Source of the DNA: UBA5796 sp040752455 | GTDB taxonomy: Bacteria > Chloroflexota > Anaerolineae > Anaerolineales > Villigracilaceae | Reading direction: 5' to 3' | DNA length: 64,000 nucleotides | Assembly (NCBI GenBank): GCA_049324115.1 | Contig: JBMOMN010000009.1 | Span: forward strand, 248,001-312,000 | The notes under the pieces: model-generated | What the model saw: the letters and a program-made list of their open reading frames with translations, nothing else | Told to the model about the DNA's origin: nothing | The model's database searches: none | Position numbers and translations under genes: made by a program | Shown: in pieces, positions 17,067 through 25,931 of the stretch | Numbering within the stretch: position 1 is the stretch's first letter | Layout: every line of letters begins with the position of its first letter

Positions 17067-18158
17067 CTATGTGTAGCGTTCGCGTTCAGAATTTTTCAAA
17101 GAATCCACCACCTGACGCACCCTGGCGGCCTGATCCTTACGGCAAACCAGCAGTACGTCACCGGCATCCACGATGATCAGGTTGTCCACGCCGATGGTGA
17201 CGATCAGGCGGTCGTCCTTGTTGCCGTACACCAGCGAACTGGAGGTATCCAGCGGGATATGGTGGCCGCTGAAGACGATGTTGCCGTCCTTGTCGGGCAG
17301 GAGCACGTCGAAGAGCGAATTCCAGTTGCCGATATCGCTCCATTCTAACCCTCCTGCGGGCAAGACCGCAACCCTGTCGGCGTTTTCCATGATGCCGTAG
17401 TCAACAGTCACGTTGTCGAGGCCGGGCCAGAGCTGCTTCAAGACGGAATCCCGTTCGGGCGTATCCCAGGCCGCGCCAATCCGGTCCAGGGCCGAATCCA
17501 GCTCCGGCATCTGGCGTTCGATCTCGGCCAGGATGTTATCCGCTTTCCAGAAGAACATCCCGGAGTTCCAGTAGTGGTCGCCCCGGGAGATCATCTCCCG
17601 CGCCTGGCGTTCATCCGGTTTTTCCTTGAAGCGCAGCACGCCATAGACCGGGTAGCCGAATTTCTCCGGCAGGATGGCGCTGCGCTGGATGTAGCCGTAC
17701 ACCGTTGCCGGATAAGTCGGCGTGATCCCGAGGGTGACGAGATACCCGGTGTTGGCCACGTCCACCGCCACCCGCACGAGCAGGTGGAACAGGTCCTGGT
17801 TGCGGATGTAGTGGTCCGAGTGCAGGGAAACCATCACCGCCTGCGGGTCGCGTTGGCGTAAAACCGCCGCCGCCAGGCCGATGGCCGAGGCGGTGCCGCG
17901 CGGCTCGGGTTCGAGCAGGAAATTTCCAGCCGGGATGTTGGCAGCCTGGGCCATCAGCGCCTCGGCCTGTTCCTCGACCGTGACGACGAAAATGTGGGCA
18001 GGCTGGAATAATCCCTCCAGGCGCTGGACCGTGGTCTGGAAAAGCGTGCGCTCTTCGACCAGCGGGATGACCTGTTTGGGGTGGCTGCGGCGCGAGACCG
18101 GCCATAAGCGCGTCCCGCCCCCGCCAGCCATGATCACAGCATAGGTATGTTCCAACAT
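17067..18158 (-). CDS. manC: Mannose-1-phosphate guanylyltransferase
   Basis: A 363-residue GMP-type nucleotidyltransferase forming GDP-mannose from mannose-1-P and GTP, a precursor of glycans such as the polysaccharide encoded at 1-9 kb. The signature loop VIMAGGGGTRLWPVSRRSHPKQ is at residues 8-29 and the sugar-phosphate region contains NSGMFFWKAD and FKEKPD. Only the nucleotidyltransferase domain is present; the C-terminal isomerase domain of bifunctional ManC/AlgA is absent. It is co-oriented with dprA and topA, but biosynthetically unrelated to them. Confidence 0.93.
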   Translation of the reverse strand: MLEHTYAVIMAGGGGTRLWPVSRRSHPKQVIPLVEERTLFQTTVQRLEGLFQPAHIFVVTVEEQAEALMAQAANIPAGNFLLEPEPRGTASAIGLAAAVLRQRDPQAVMVSLHSDHYIRNQDLFHLLVRVAVDVANTGYLVTLGITPTYPATVYGYIQRSAILPEKFGYPVYGVLRFKEKPDERQAREMISRGDHYWNSGMFFWKADNILAEIERQMPELDSALDRIGAAWDTPERDSVLKQLWPGLDNVTVDYGIMENADRVAVLPAGGLEWSDIGNWNSLFDVLLPDKDGNIVFSGHHIPLDTSSSLVYGNKDDRLIVTIGVDNLIIVDAGDVLLVCRKDQAARVRQVVDSLKNSERERYT

Positions 18159-18197
18159 GGTGAATTACGAATGGGTGTCCGGGAAACACCTCTCTCC

Positions 18198-19307
18198 TCA
18201 AGTTTCGTAGTCCGATTGTACCTCACGAACCGCGATATAGTTCATGCCTCCCACCTGGCGCACCATGCCTTTCAGTTCCATCAGGGTCAGGGTGGCGGAG
18301 ACCTGCTCGATGGGCAGGCCGGTCAGGTTGCGGATCTCGTCCACGTGGAGCGGTTCGTAGCCGAAGGCCTCCAATAGGCGGGCCTCGGTCGGGTCGGAGG
18401 GCAGTACCTTGCGGGCCTGGCGCTGCTCACCGACCTGGGCCAGGTTGAGCAGGTCCAGCACGTCCCTGGCGTTCAGGAGCGGGCGGGCGCCGTCCTGGAT
18501 GAGCTTGTTGGTGCCTTTGCTCTGCGGGGCCAGGATGTTGCCAGGCACGGCGAAGACCTCGCGTCCCTGCTCGGCGGCGAACCCGGCGGTGATGAGCGCG
18601 CCGCTGGTCTCCCCGGCTTCGACGACGATCACCGCCCGCGACAACCCGGAGATGATCCGGTTGCGGGGCGGGAAGTTCGGACCCTCGGGCGGGGTGCCGG
18701 GCGGGTAATCACTGACGATTGCGCCCTGGCCGGTCATTTTTTCGGCCAACTGGCGGTTTTCGGGCGGGTAGATGCGGTCCACACCGGAGCCGAGCACGGC
18801 CAGGCTGCGGCCGCCCGCCTTCATGGCGGCAGCGTGGGCGATGGCATCCACACCGCGGGCCAGGCCCGAGACGACCGTCACGCCGTTGGCGGCCAGGAAG
18901 GAGGCGATCTCCTCGGTCACCTGGCGGCCGTAGGGGGAGACGCGCCGGGTGCCGACGATGGCGACCGCCCAGCCGTCTTCATCGGTGATCTCGCCGCGCA
19001 GGTAGAGCACGGGCGGGGGTTGGTCTATTTCCTTGAGCAAAGGGGGGTAAGCGGGGTCTTCCCAGGTGAGCACCTGGATGCCGCTGGCGAGGGCCTGTTC
19101 GAGCAGGCGGGACAGGTCGGCTTTTTCGCGCACCTGGACGAGTCGCCCGGTCAATTTTTCGCTGAGACCGGCGGCTTTCAGGGCCGCGGGGGACGCGCTC
19201 CAGGCGGTTTCGACATCCCCGAAATGCGACAGGAGCATTTGCAGGCGCGCCGCGCCGATGCCTTTGACCAGGGTGAAGCCCATCCAGAAGCGTCGCGGAT
19301 CAGACAT
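18198..19307 (-). CDS. dprA: DNA processing protein DprA (DNA-protecting)
   Basis: A 369-residue DprA, which binds incoming ssDNA in natural transformation and loads RecA. An N-terminal HhH/SAM-like region (KGIGAARLQMLLSHFG) is followed by the Rossmann core: VAIVGTRRVSPYGRQV, VVSGLARGVDAIAHAAAM, VLGSGVDRIYPPEN, FPPRNRIISGLSRAVIVVEA. A C-terminal winged-helix DML1-like domain (about 305-365) completes the family layout. The gene sits 22 bp after rimM, a common rimM-dprA-topA style neighbourhood. Confidence 0.95.
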   Translation of the reverse strand: MSDPRRFWMGFTLVKGIGAARLQMLLSHFGDVETAWSASPAALKAAGLSEKLTGRLVQVREKADLSRLLEQALASGIQVLTWEDPAYPPLLKEIDQPPPVLYLRGEITDEDGWAVAIVGTRRVSPYGRQVTEEIASFLAANGVTVVSGLARGVDAIAHAAAMKAGGRSLAVLGSGVDRIYPPENRQLAEKMTGQGAIVSDYPPGTPPEGPNFPPRNRIISGLSRAVIVVEAGETSGALITAGFAAEQGREVFAVPGNILAPQSKGTNKLIQDGARPLLNARDVLDLLNLAQVGEQRQARKVLPSDPTEARLLEAFGYEPLHVDEIRNLTGLPIEQVSATLTLMELKGMVRQVGGMNYIAVREVQSDYET

Positions 19308-19329
19308 GGCCCCTCGTAACAGGATCAGG

Positions 19330-19890
19330 CTACTCGTCCAGCAGGCCTTCGAGCGGGTGGACGCGCATCGTGGCGGAATCCAGGTCCACGTCTAGGACGA
19401 CCTGGGGGATGGCCGGGAGCAGCACCTCGCGCCCGTTCTCGTCCCGCACGGCGTAAACGTCGTTGGCCCCGGTCTCGATGACCTCGACCAGCGCGCCGAG
19501 CGAGCGGCCGGTATCGGTGACTACGCTCAGCCCGACGAGCTGGTGGTGGTAATATTCGCCTTCGGACAGTGCGGGCAGGCTCCCGGTCGGGACGAAAACG
19601 TCCTGGTTGCGCAGTTTGGCGGCTTCATCGCGGTCGGTGCAGCCCTCGAAGGTGAGCAACAGGCCGTCGTTGTGGCGGCGGCAGGCGGAAATCGTGTGCG
19701 GGGTGTAGTCGTCGCCGATGAAGACCTGTTTGCCGCGCTTGAGGCGCTCAGGGAAATCGGTGAGGACTTCCATGAGGATTTCGCCGCGCAGGCCGTGGGG
19801 CCTGCGCAGCCTGCCCACCACCAAATAGACAGGCTCGCCGACGGGGGGCGAGCCTGACCCAGCCTGGGCTGGAGGTTTGGTACGGGGCAT
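19330..19890 (-). CDS. rimM: Ribosome maturation factor RimM
   Basis: A 186-residue 30S assembly factor acting with uS19 at the head domain. The RimM N-terminal beta barrel (VVGRLRRPHGLRGEILMEVL, about 25-45) and the PRC-barrel domain (YYHHQLVGLSVVTDTGRSLG, about 110-130) are both recognisable. A Pro-rich N-terminal extension (MPRTKPPAQAGSGSPPVG) is unusual but in frame with the only plausible ATG. The start overlaps the khpA stop by one base (TGATG), so translation is coupled. Confidence 0.94.
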   Translation of the reverse strand: MPRTKPPAQAGSGSPPVGEPVYLVVGRLRRPHGLRGEILMEVLTDFPERLKRGKQVFIGDDYTPHTISACRRHNDGLLLTFEGCTDRDEAAKLRNQDVFVPTGSLPALSEGEYYHHQLVGLSVVTDTGRSLGALVEVIETGANDVYAVRDENGREVLLPAIPQVVLDVDLDSATMRVHPLEGLLDE

Positions 19891-20123
19891 CAGGGTTCGA
19901 CCACGTCGAGCGTGACCTGCTGGCCTGTGCGCTCGGCCGCGACCCGCATGAGGGTACGGATGGCGTTTGCCACGCGGCCGCTTTTGCCGATCACGCGGCC
20001 CATGTCGTCTTTCGCCACCCGCAGCTCGATCTTGACCCGTCCGCCGGTGCGGAACTCATGCACCTCAACAGCTTCGGGGTTTTCGACCAGGGAGCGGGCG
20101 ATGTACTCGATCAAATCTTTCAT
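19890..20123 (-). CDS. khpA: KH-domain RNA-binding protein KhpA (YlqC type)
   Basis: A 77-residue single KH-domain protein. The GxxG loop is IGKSGR in DDMGRVIGKSGRVANAIRTL, and the start is MKDLIEYIARSLVENPEAVE. In other bacteria KhpA pairs with KhpB/Jag to bind RNA and influence cell division and elongation; that partner is encoded about 550 bp upstream in the same run of genes. The order rpsP-khpA-rimM is conserved in many phyla. Confidence 0.94.
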   Translation of the reverse strand: MKDLIEYIARSLVENPEAVEVHEFRTGGRVKIELRVAKDDMGRVIGKSGRVANAIRTLMRVAAERTGQQVTLDVVEP

Positions 20124-20151
20124 AAGTTGCCCCTTCAGCGGGGAGATCGGA

Positions 20152-20496
20152 TCAATTCTGGCGAGTCTTGGGGTTGGCGTTGCGCTCGGCCTGCATCTTT
20201 TCAGATTCGGCCACCAGGGTCTCGACCGCTTCGCCAGTCTTGAAGCGGGCGTAACGGTCCAGGACACCGGCGCTCTTGAAAACCTGCTCGACCGAGTCGC
20301 TCAACTGAGCGCCCTTGCTCATCCAGTCGTAAATCCGGTCTTCCTTGATCTGCACCGTGGCAGGGTCTGTGCGGGGGTTGTAGAAGCCCAGGATTTCCAG
20401 GAATCGGCCATCACGGGGGCTTTCCTTTTCAGCAGCCACAATGCGGTATGAAGGCTGGCCTTTCAGGCCAACGCGTCGCAGACGAATACGAACCAT
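20152..20496 (-). CDS. rpsP: 30S ribosomal protein bS16
   Basis: A 114-residue bS16. The N-terminus MVRIRLRRVGLKGQPSYRIV and GRFLEILGFYNP are diagnostic; the C-terminal 30 residues (about 85-114) are a charged extension. It is the head of the rpsP-khpA-rimM-dprA-manC-topA series. The 181-bp gap to khpB contains a GC-rich hairpin region and probably the promoter, although I could not place -10/-35 boxes with confidence. Confidence 0.96.
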   Translation of the reverse strand: MVRIRLRRVGLKGQPSYRIVAAEKESPRDGRFLEILGFYNPRTDPATVQIKEDRIYDWMSKGAQLSDSVEQVFKSAGVLDRYARFKTGEAVETLVAESEKMQAERNANPKTRQN

Positions 20497-20677
20497 CGAA
20501 AACTTTCTCCTTCGGATTGTTGTTTGCCGGTCAGTTGGTGTGTCAGTCCTTGCGGGGTGAGGGGTGCGGGAAAGGTCGCTCCCCGCAGGACTGGATTACC
20601 CTGTCAAAAAAGCACTTGATTTTACCAAACTTTTGGGAATTAGATGAACCAAGTTGCGCCTCAACCCATCCGGCTGC

Positions 20678-21481
20678 TTACTGCTTGGGGATGATGGTCA
20701 CTTTGCGGGTGGGTTCTTCGCCCACGCTCTGGGTCTCGACTTGCGGGTTGTTGCGCAGCTCAAGATGGATGATGCGCCGTTCGGCGGCGGGCATGGGTTC
20801 GAGGGTCTGCTGCCGCCCGGAGCGGGTGGCCTGGTCGGCCATGCGACGGGCCATCTGGCGCAGTTGGCGTTCGCGGCGGCTGCGGTAGCCTTCCACGTCC
20901 ACCGTGACCTGGACCCATTGTTCGAGTTGTTTGCCCACGATCAGGGAGGTGACGTATTGCAGGGCATTGAGGGTTTCGGCGCGGCGGCCGATCAGCACGC
21001 CCAGGTCGTCGCCGCGAATGTCCACCCGGATGACGGCCCGGTCGCTGTCCGAGTCGTCGCGTTGGGCCGAGACGCTGGCCTTGACCTTCATCTTTTCGAG
21101 CAGGGTGGAGAGGGTCTCTTCGGCCAGCCTGACCGCCGGGTCCTGGCCGGACACCGGGGCTTCAGTTCCGGTTTCGGGCGCGGCCTCGGCCTTGGTCTCA
21201 GGTTTGGGCGCAGGTTTGGGTTCCGGCCTGGGCTGGGGTTTGGCGGCCTGCGGCCTGGGAGCCGGCCTCTCCGCTTTGGCGGGAGCAGGCTCCTCTTCCG
21301 GGCCTTTGACGGTCAGGCGGATGCGCACCTGGCGGCCGCCCAGTCCCAGGAATCCCTTGCTGCCTGCATCCAGCACTTCCATGCTGACGGCCTCGGCTGG
21401 CAATCCCAGCTCGGCCAGTCCTTTCGATAAGGCTTCTTCGACGGTGGGTGCGATGACTTCGAGTGTGGCTTTCTCGGACAT
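20678..21481 (-). CDS. khpB: RNA-binding protein KhpB/Jag (Jag-N, KH, R3H)
   Basis: A 267-residue protein. The Jag-N domain spans about 1-55 (KATLEVIAPTVEEALSKGLA and GSKGFLGLGGRQV). A Pro/Ala-rich linker follows (about 65-120). Then comes a KH domain (DLGVLIGRRAETLNALQYVT) and an R3H domain with the R-x3-H-like element in RSGRQQTLEPMPAAERRIIH. ATG 21481 is supported by the TAAGGAGGG Shine-Dalgarno. It lies directly downstream of yidC, the standard arrangement. Confidence 0.95.
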   Translation of the reverse strand: MSEKATLEVIAPTVEEALSKGLAELGLPAEAVSMEVLDAGSKGFLGLGGRQVRIRLTVKGPEEEPAPAKAERPAPRPQAAKPQPRPEPKPAPKPETKAEAAPETGTEAPVSGQDPAVRLAEETLSTLLEKMKVKASVSAQRDDSDSDRAVIRVDIRGDDLGVLIGRRAETLNALQYVTSLIVGKQLEQWVQVTVDVEGYRSRRERQLRQMARRMADQATRSGRQQTLEPMPAAERRIIHLELRNNPQVETQSVGEEPTRKVTIIPKQ

Positions 21482-21504
21482 GGTAGCTCCCTCCTTACGA
21501 TGGG

Positions 21505-22284
21505 TTACTTCTTTTTCGGTTGGGCGGCCTGTTTGGGCAAAAGGTTCTTCCAATCCACTTTGCCCATCATGGCATACTGGATCACGCTGACCACGTTACC
21601 CGCCAGGAAGTAGAGCCCCAGCCCGGCAGGGGAAATGTAGGTGAACCATCCGAGCATCAGGGGCATCATCAGGGTCATGGACTGGCCCATCTGGGCGCTG
21701 GGGTCGCCGGGGTTGTTGGTCGCGGGCGGCGGCATGGTCAGCTTGGATTGCACCCAGGTGGTGGCGGCCACGACGATCGCCAGGAAGGGGATGGCGATCC
21801 CGAAGATCGTCAGGCTTTCGGGCGCACCCAGGTCCATCCACAGGAATTTGCTGTTGAGCGGGATGATGTCTGAGACGTTCATGAAGGGGTAGATGGCCCG
21901 GGTCAGATCGAGCATTTGCAGGGGCGTGGAGGCCATGGCGCGGACGATGCTCTGGTACAGGCCGATGATGATCGGGAACTGGATCAGGGTGGGCAGGCAG
22001 GAGCCGAAGGGGTTGACGCCCAACTCCTTGTACAGTTTCATCTGCTCCTGGGCCAGGCGTTCCTTGTCGTCCTTGTATTTCTTCTGCATCTCCTGCCATT
22101 GCTTGGATTTCTGCATCTCCTGCATGGCAGCAGTCTGTTTCATCTGGGAAGCGGTGAGCGGGTAGGTCAGGGCGCGGATGAGGATGGTAAACAGGATGAT
22201 CGCCAGCCCGAAGTTGTTGCCGATGATGCCATAGATCCACAACAGGGCGTTGGTGAAAGGATAAACGATAAGCGTATTCCACAT
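21505..22284 (-). CDS. yidC: Membrane protein insertase YidC (Oxa1 family)
   Basis: A 259-residue insertase with five TM segments and no large periplasmic P1 domain, the form seen in Gram-positive bacteria and Chloroflexota. The Arg of the hydrophilic groove lies in ILFTILIRALTYPLTASQMK; a cytoplasmic helical hairpin (MKQTAAMQEMQKSKQWQEMQ) and the basic tail KNLLPKQAAQPKKK (ribosome contact) are visible. There is no signal peptide or lipobox. It is the partner of SecYEG for Sec-dependent and independent insertion. Confidence 0.95.
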   Translation of the reverse strand: MWNTLIVYPFTNALLWIYGIIGNNFGLAIILFTILIRALTYPLTASQMKQTAAMQEMQKSKQWQEMQKKYKDDKERLAQEQMKLYKELGVNPFGSCLPTLIQFPIIIGLYQSIVRAMASTPLQMLDLTRAIYPFMNVSDIIPLNSKFLWMDLGAPESLTIFGIAIPFLAIVVAATTWVQSKLTMPPPATNNPGDPSAQMGQSMTLMMPLMLGWFTYISPAGLGLYFLAGNVVSVIQYAMMGKVDWKNLLPKQAAQPKKK

Positions 22285-22299
22285 AATTTATTCCGTTTC

Positions 22300-23370
22300 C
22301 TACTTGAGCAGCGGGACGGTCCACGCCTGCGCCCCGTTCGAGGTCAGGGCGACCAGGGAAAATTCAGCATTCATGGGGGCGATCAGGATGTAGTCCCCGG
22401 CCACGACCGGTGTGGTGTAGATTTTACCGTCGAACTCGTTGGGCCAGATGGATTTCCCGTCGAAGTTGATGGCAACGACTTTGCCGTCTTCCCCGGCGAA
22501 AATGACCGCTCCGTCCGTGACCAGCGGGCGGCCCACTACGGGACCGTTGGGCTGCTGCGGTTCCCAGACCTGGCTGCCGTCTGACGCGTCCAGGGCGTAG
22601 AGCGTGCCGTTCAGGTCGCCGAAATAGAGCACGTTCTCGCGCAGGACCGGGCTGCTCCAGACCCAGGCTTCGGTCTCGGCTGTCCACTGGACGGAACCCG
22701 TGACGGCGCTCAAGGCCTTGACGGTGTTGCTGAACGAGACCACGTAGATCAGGCCGTCCGGCCCGGCGACGGGGCCTCCGGCGATGGCGCCTTCCAGTTC
22801 GGTTTTCCAGAGCAGCCTGCCAGACCGGACGTCCAGGGCGTAGATGAAATGGTCCAGCGAGCCGATGAAGATGCGTTCACCGTCGGTGGCGGGCTGGCCC
22901 CAGAGGGCGTCGGTGGCCGTGAAGTTCCAGAGTTCGGCGCCGGTGGCGGGGTCGAGCGCGTAAAGGGTCCCGTTGCTGTTGGGGGCGTAGATGGCTTCGG
23001 GGGTCGCCAGCACGGGTCCCATCCAGGGTTTCGAGGCCCCGCTGAAAACCCAATTCTCGTCGCTGGTGGCGGCGTCTATGCTGTACAGGTTGTGGTCGGT
23101 GCCGGAACTGCCGATGATGAGCTGCCCATCTTCGGTCAGGACCGGGGTGTTGAAGAAGAGGGTCCCGTTTTGGGCCTCTTCAGGGAAACGCCAGACTTCG
23201 GCATGGGTGTTCAGGTTGATGGCATACACGTGCTGGCCGGAAGCCAGGTAGGCCGTGCTGCCGGCGGCGGTCAGTCCCGGCCAACTGTTGGTAGGCAGGC
23301 TGGTCGCGCATCCGCCGAGCAGCAGGCCCGCGGCCAGGACGAGAAAAAATACAACAGGTTTAACCTTCAT
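22300..23370 (-). CDS. PQQ-type beta-propeller lipoprotein (BamB-like)
   Basis: A 356-residue lipoprotein. The signal peptide MKVKPVVFFLVLAAGLLLGG ends in a lipobox (LLGGC, lipidated Cys about residue 21). The remainder is a PQQ-like propeller with repeats such as LYALDPATGAELWNF, IYALDVRSGRLLWKTEL and LYALDASDGSQVWEPQ, roughly seven or eight blades. BamB homologues help outer-membrane protein assembly in diderms; here the position between yidD and yidC suggests a role near membrane protein insertion on the outside of the cell, which is inference. Confidence 0.85.
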   Translation of the reverse strand: MKVKPVVFFLVLAAGLLLGGCATSLPTNSWPGLTAAGSTAYLASGQHVYAINLNTHAEVWRFPEEAQNGTLFFNTPVLTEDGQLIIGSSGTDHNLYSIDAATSDENWVFSGASKPWMGPVLATPEAIYAPNSNGTLYALDPATGAELWNFTATDALWGQPATDGERIFIGSLDHFIYALDVRSGRLLWKTELEGAIAGGPVAGPDGLIYVVSFSNTVKALSAVTGSVQWTAETEAWVWSSPVLRENVLYFGDLNGTLYALDASDGSQVWEPQQPNGPVVGRPLVTDGAVIFAGEDGKVVAINFDGKSIWPNEFDGKIYTTPVVAGDYILIAPMNAEFSLVALTSNGAQAWTVPLLK

Positions 23371-23397
23371 TCAGGTTCTTCTTTCTTCTTTCCTTTA

Positions 23398-23691
23398 CTA
23401 TGGAACCGGGTCATACCCGCCAGGGTTGAACGGGTTGCAACGCAATACCCGCCAGGTCGCCATGACCGAGCCTTTCAATACGCCGTACTTGTAGATGGCC
23501 TGGTAGCCGTAATGGGAACAAGACGGGTAGAAACGGCAGGTGCCCTCCGGCAAGCCGCGCGAGATGGTCTTCTGGTACAGGCGGATGAGGGCCAGGAGCG
23601 CCAGGCGCGGCCAATACCGCGGCGTGCGCGGCAGGTCGCGCAAGCGCGGTTCACTTGGATATTCGTTCGGCAGGTAAAATTCACGATCCAT
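23398..23691 (-). CDS. yidD: Membrane protein insertion efficiency factor YidD
   Basis: A 97-residue YidD. The family core is intact: LALIRLYQKTISRGLPEGTC, then RFYPSCSHYGYQAI and VLRCNPFNPGGYDPVP. There is an N-terminal extension of about 25 residues relative to short YidDs. ATG 23691 overlaps the end of rnpA by 11 bp, which supports translational coupling. Confidence 0.95.
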   Translation of the reverse strand: MDREFYLPNEYPSEPRLRDLPRTPRYWPRLALLALIRLYQKTISRGLPEGTCRFYPSCSHYGYQAIYKYGVLKGSVMATWRVLRCNPFNPGGYDPVP

Positions 23692-24028
23692 GCGGGGATT
23701 GTAACCGGGCGCGGCCAAGCAATTCGGCGATGGCCTGACGGATCTGCTGGAAAGGCGTTTGGAGGATGGCCGGGCGGGCGATCAGGATCAGGTCCCAGCC
23801 GGGGGGGAGTTCGGGGATGTAAGCTGCCGCTGCGGCCCGCAGCAGGCGTTTCGCCCGGTTGCGCCTGACGGCCTTACCCACCGAGCGTCCGGCGGTCACA
23901 CCGATGCGCAGGCGGGTCGCTTCGCCCGGAAGGGCCACCAACACAACAAGCGGGTGGGCATAAGACTTGCCATTTCGCCGCACCCGCTTGAAATCGGTTG
24001 ACCGGGTCAGCCGGAACTGACGCTTCAC
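23681..24028 (-). CDS. rnpA: Ribonuclease P protein component
   Basis: A 115-residue RnpA, the protein subunit that helps RNase P RNA process tRNA 5' ends. It has the RNR motif region VGKAVRRNRAKRLLRAA and the N-terminal FRLTRSTDFKRVRRNGKSYA. It follows rpmH by 77 bp and overlaps yidD, the standard rpmH-rnpA-yidD order. Confidence 0.96.
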   Translation of the reverse strand: MKRQFRLTRSTDFKRVRRNGKSYAHPLVVLVALPGEATRLRIGVTAGRSVGKAVRRNRAKRLLRAAAAAYIPELPPGWDLILIARPAILQTPFQQIRQAIAELLGRARLQSPHGS

Positions 24029-24105
24029 CCGTGCCTCAAACGTTATCCAGTTAAGGTCCAGTCAGGCGCGGCGTTGAGTTTTCCCCAGGCCGCGCCGCAG
24101 GTGGT

Positions 24106-24276
24106 TTACCAGCGAATCCGCTTGATGTGCTCGTTGGCCGTGGAGGTCAGCTTGTAACGGCCTTTCAGTCGTCGGCGCTTGAGCACCTTGCGGCCGTCGG
24201 CCGAGGCCATGCGCGAGCGGAATCCATGCACGCGGACGCGGCGGCGGATCTTGGGTTGATAGGTTCTCTTTGTCAT
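24106..24276 (-). CDS. rpmH: 50S ribosomal protein bL34
   Basis: A 56-residue basic protein. It starts MTKRTYQPKIRRRVRVHGFR, continues with SRMASADGRKVLKRRRLKGR and ends IKRIRW. The MTKRTYQP...HGFRSRM...GRKVLKRRR pattern is diagnostic for bL34; it is slightly longer than the usual 44-47 residues because of the C-terminal YKLTSTANEHIKRIRW. It is first of the rpmH-rnpA-yidD-yidC-khpB series. The 124-bp region upstream (24277-24400) is AT-rich and probably holds the promoter. No dnaA gene or cluster of DnaA boxes lies next to it. Confidence 0.95.
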   Translation of the reverse strand: MTKRTYQPKIRRRVRVHGFRSRMASADGRKVLKRRRLKGRYKLTSTANEHIKRIRW

Positions 24277-24400
24277 CCATTACCTCACGTAAAAGAATAA
24301 TTGCAAGCCCTGTTCGGGCGGACTGGCACGCTATTATAACGTATAGCTTTGAAATCGGTCAATCGCCGGTTTGCAAAATTGACGATATCTTACACAACGC

Positions 24401-25855
24401 TTATCTCCGCCGCGGGCGGCGGCCCCCGCGGCGTCGCCCGGACCCGGGTTTGGCTGTCGAAACGGGAGCCGGCCGCTCATCCGGGGGCGAGACGGGGGCG
24501 TGAAGGGCCTGCTGGTAGTAATCGTCGAGCAGCATGGTGATGACCGGCAATTCGTCCTCGTTATCCGCCAGGTCTCGCGCCAGCGGGACGAAGCGTTTGC
24601 TGCGTTCGGCCTGGAGTTTGTCCCGCTCCCGCAGGCGGGATTCGAGCAGGGCGGTGAGCCGCTCGGCAACCAGGGCCTCCACGTCTTCCTCGGTGGGAAG
24701 CTCGCTTTGCTGCATGTCAATTTTGTAGGCTTTGGCAATCCGGTCTATCAGGTGTTTTTCGGCCAGGCTGACCAGCGACATGGCCGTGCCGCTGGCCCCG
24801 GCCCGTCCCGTCCGCCCGGCGCGGTGGATGTAGCTCTCCACGTCTTCGGGCGGCTCGTACTGGATCACGTGCGAGAGTTCGGGGATGTCGAGGCCGCGGG
24901 CGGCCACGTCGGTGGCGACCAGAAAGCGCAGTTTGCCCTCGCGCAGGCGTTTGAGTACCTGCTCCCGCGCATTCTGCGGCAGGTCGGCGCTCAACTCGTC
25001 GGCGTCGTAGCCGTAGCGTTGCAGGATGACCGTCACCAGGTGGACGCGCATCTTGGTGTTGCAGAAGATGATGGCCGATTCGGGGTTTTCGACCTCGATG
25101 ATGCGGATCAGGCTGCGTTCCTTGTCCATGCCGGGGACGATGTAGAAGCTGTGCTCGGTCTCGGTGACGTGGACGTGGTCGCTGCTCAGGCTGATGAACT
25201 CCGGCTCGCGGATGAAGGCCCGCGCCACGCGCATCACCGCCGAGGGGAAAGTGGCCGAGAACATGCCGGTATGCAGCTCGCGCTTGGGCAGGTATCGCTG
25301 GATCTCGCGCATGTCGGGGTAGAAGCCCATCGAGAGCATCCGGTCGGCTTCGTCGAAGATGAGCGTGGACAGGTGGTCGAGGCTGAAGTTGCGCTTGAGC
25401 AGGTGGTCGAGGACGCGTCCCGGCGTGCCGACGACGATCTGCGCCCCGGATTTGAGACCTTCGATCTGGGATTTGTAACCGACCCCGCCGTAGACGGCGA
25501 CGGTGCGCAGGCCGGTACCGGCGCACAGGGTTTCAGCTTCGGTCACGACCTGGCGGGCCAGTTCCCGGGTCGGGACGAGGATCAGGGCCTGGGTCTGGTT
25601 CCGCCTCGGGTCCAGGCGGATGAGCATGGGCAGCAGGAACGCGCCGGTCTTGCCGCTCCCGGTCCGGGCCTGGGCCATGACGTTGCGCCCGGCGAGCAAA
25701 TAGGGGAGCACACGCGCCTGGACCGGCATCAGGCTGGTCCAGCCGGCGCGGGCGGCGGCCTGGCGCAGGGGATCGGGCAGGTTTTCTAGGGTGAGTTCCG
25801 GCAGGGCGGTGGTTTCTTCGTTTGGTGTGGTCAAGGGATTCTTCTTTCCTGTCAA
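24401..25855 (-). CDS. DEAD-box ATP-dependent RNA helicase
   Basis: A 484-residue RNA helicase with the ordered motifs: Q-motif region (GWTSLMPVQARVLPYLLAGR), I (AQARTGSGKTGAF), II (LIFDEADRMLSMGF), III (GMFSATFPSAV), V (VATDVAARGLDIPELSHVI) and VI (YIHRAGRTGRAG). The C-terminal 90 residues are charged, ending with a Pro/Arg-rich RGGRRPRRR tail likely to bind RNA. It is similar to CsdA/CshA/DbpA-class helicases used in cold adaptation, ribosome assembly or mRNA decay. It is divergent from vapBC. Confidence 0.94.
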   Translation of the reverse strand: MTGKKNPLTTPNEETTALPELTLENLPDPLRQAAARAGWTSLMPVQARVLPYLLAGRNVMAQARTGSGKTGAFLLPMLIRLDPRRNQTQALILVPTRELARQVVTEAETLCAGTGLRTVAVYGGVGYKSQIEGLKSGAQIVVGTPGRVLDHLLKRNFSLDHLSTLIFDEADRMLSMGFYPDMREIQRYLPKRELHTGMFSATFPSAVMRVARAFIREPEFISLSSDHVHVTETEHSFYIVPGMDKERSLIRIIEVENPESAIIFCNTKMRVHLVTVILQRYGYDADELSADLPQNAREQVLKRLREGKLRFLVATDVAARGLDIPELSHVIQYEPPEDVESYIHRAGRTGRAGASGTAMSLVSLAEKHLIDRIAKAYKIDMQQSELPTEEDVEALVAERLTALLESRLRERDKLQAERSKRFVPLARDLADNEDELPVITMLLDDYYQQALHAPVSPPDERPAPVSTAKPGSGRRRGGRRPRRR

Positions 25856-25931
25856 TTTGTCTCATTCTACCCTTTTTTGCAGAGTAAATGGACGAACTCC
25901 CCGATCATCCAACGGGAAAATGGGACAATGA

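Noticed and set aside
24277..24400. Replication origin beside rpmH
   Set aside because: No cluster of TTATCCACA-like boxes and no dnaA or dnaN nearby.
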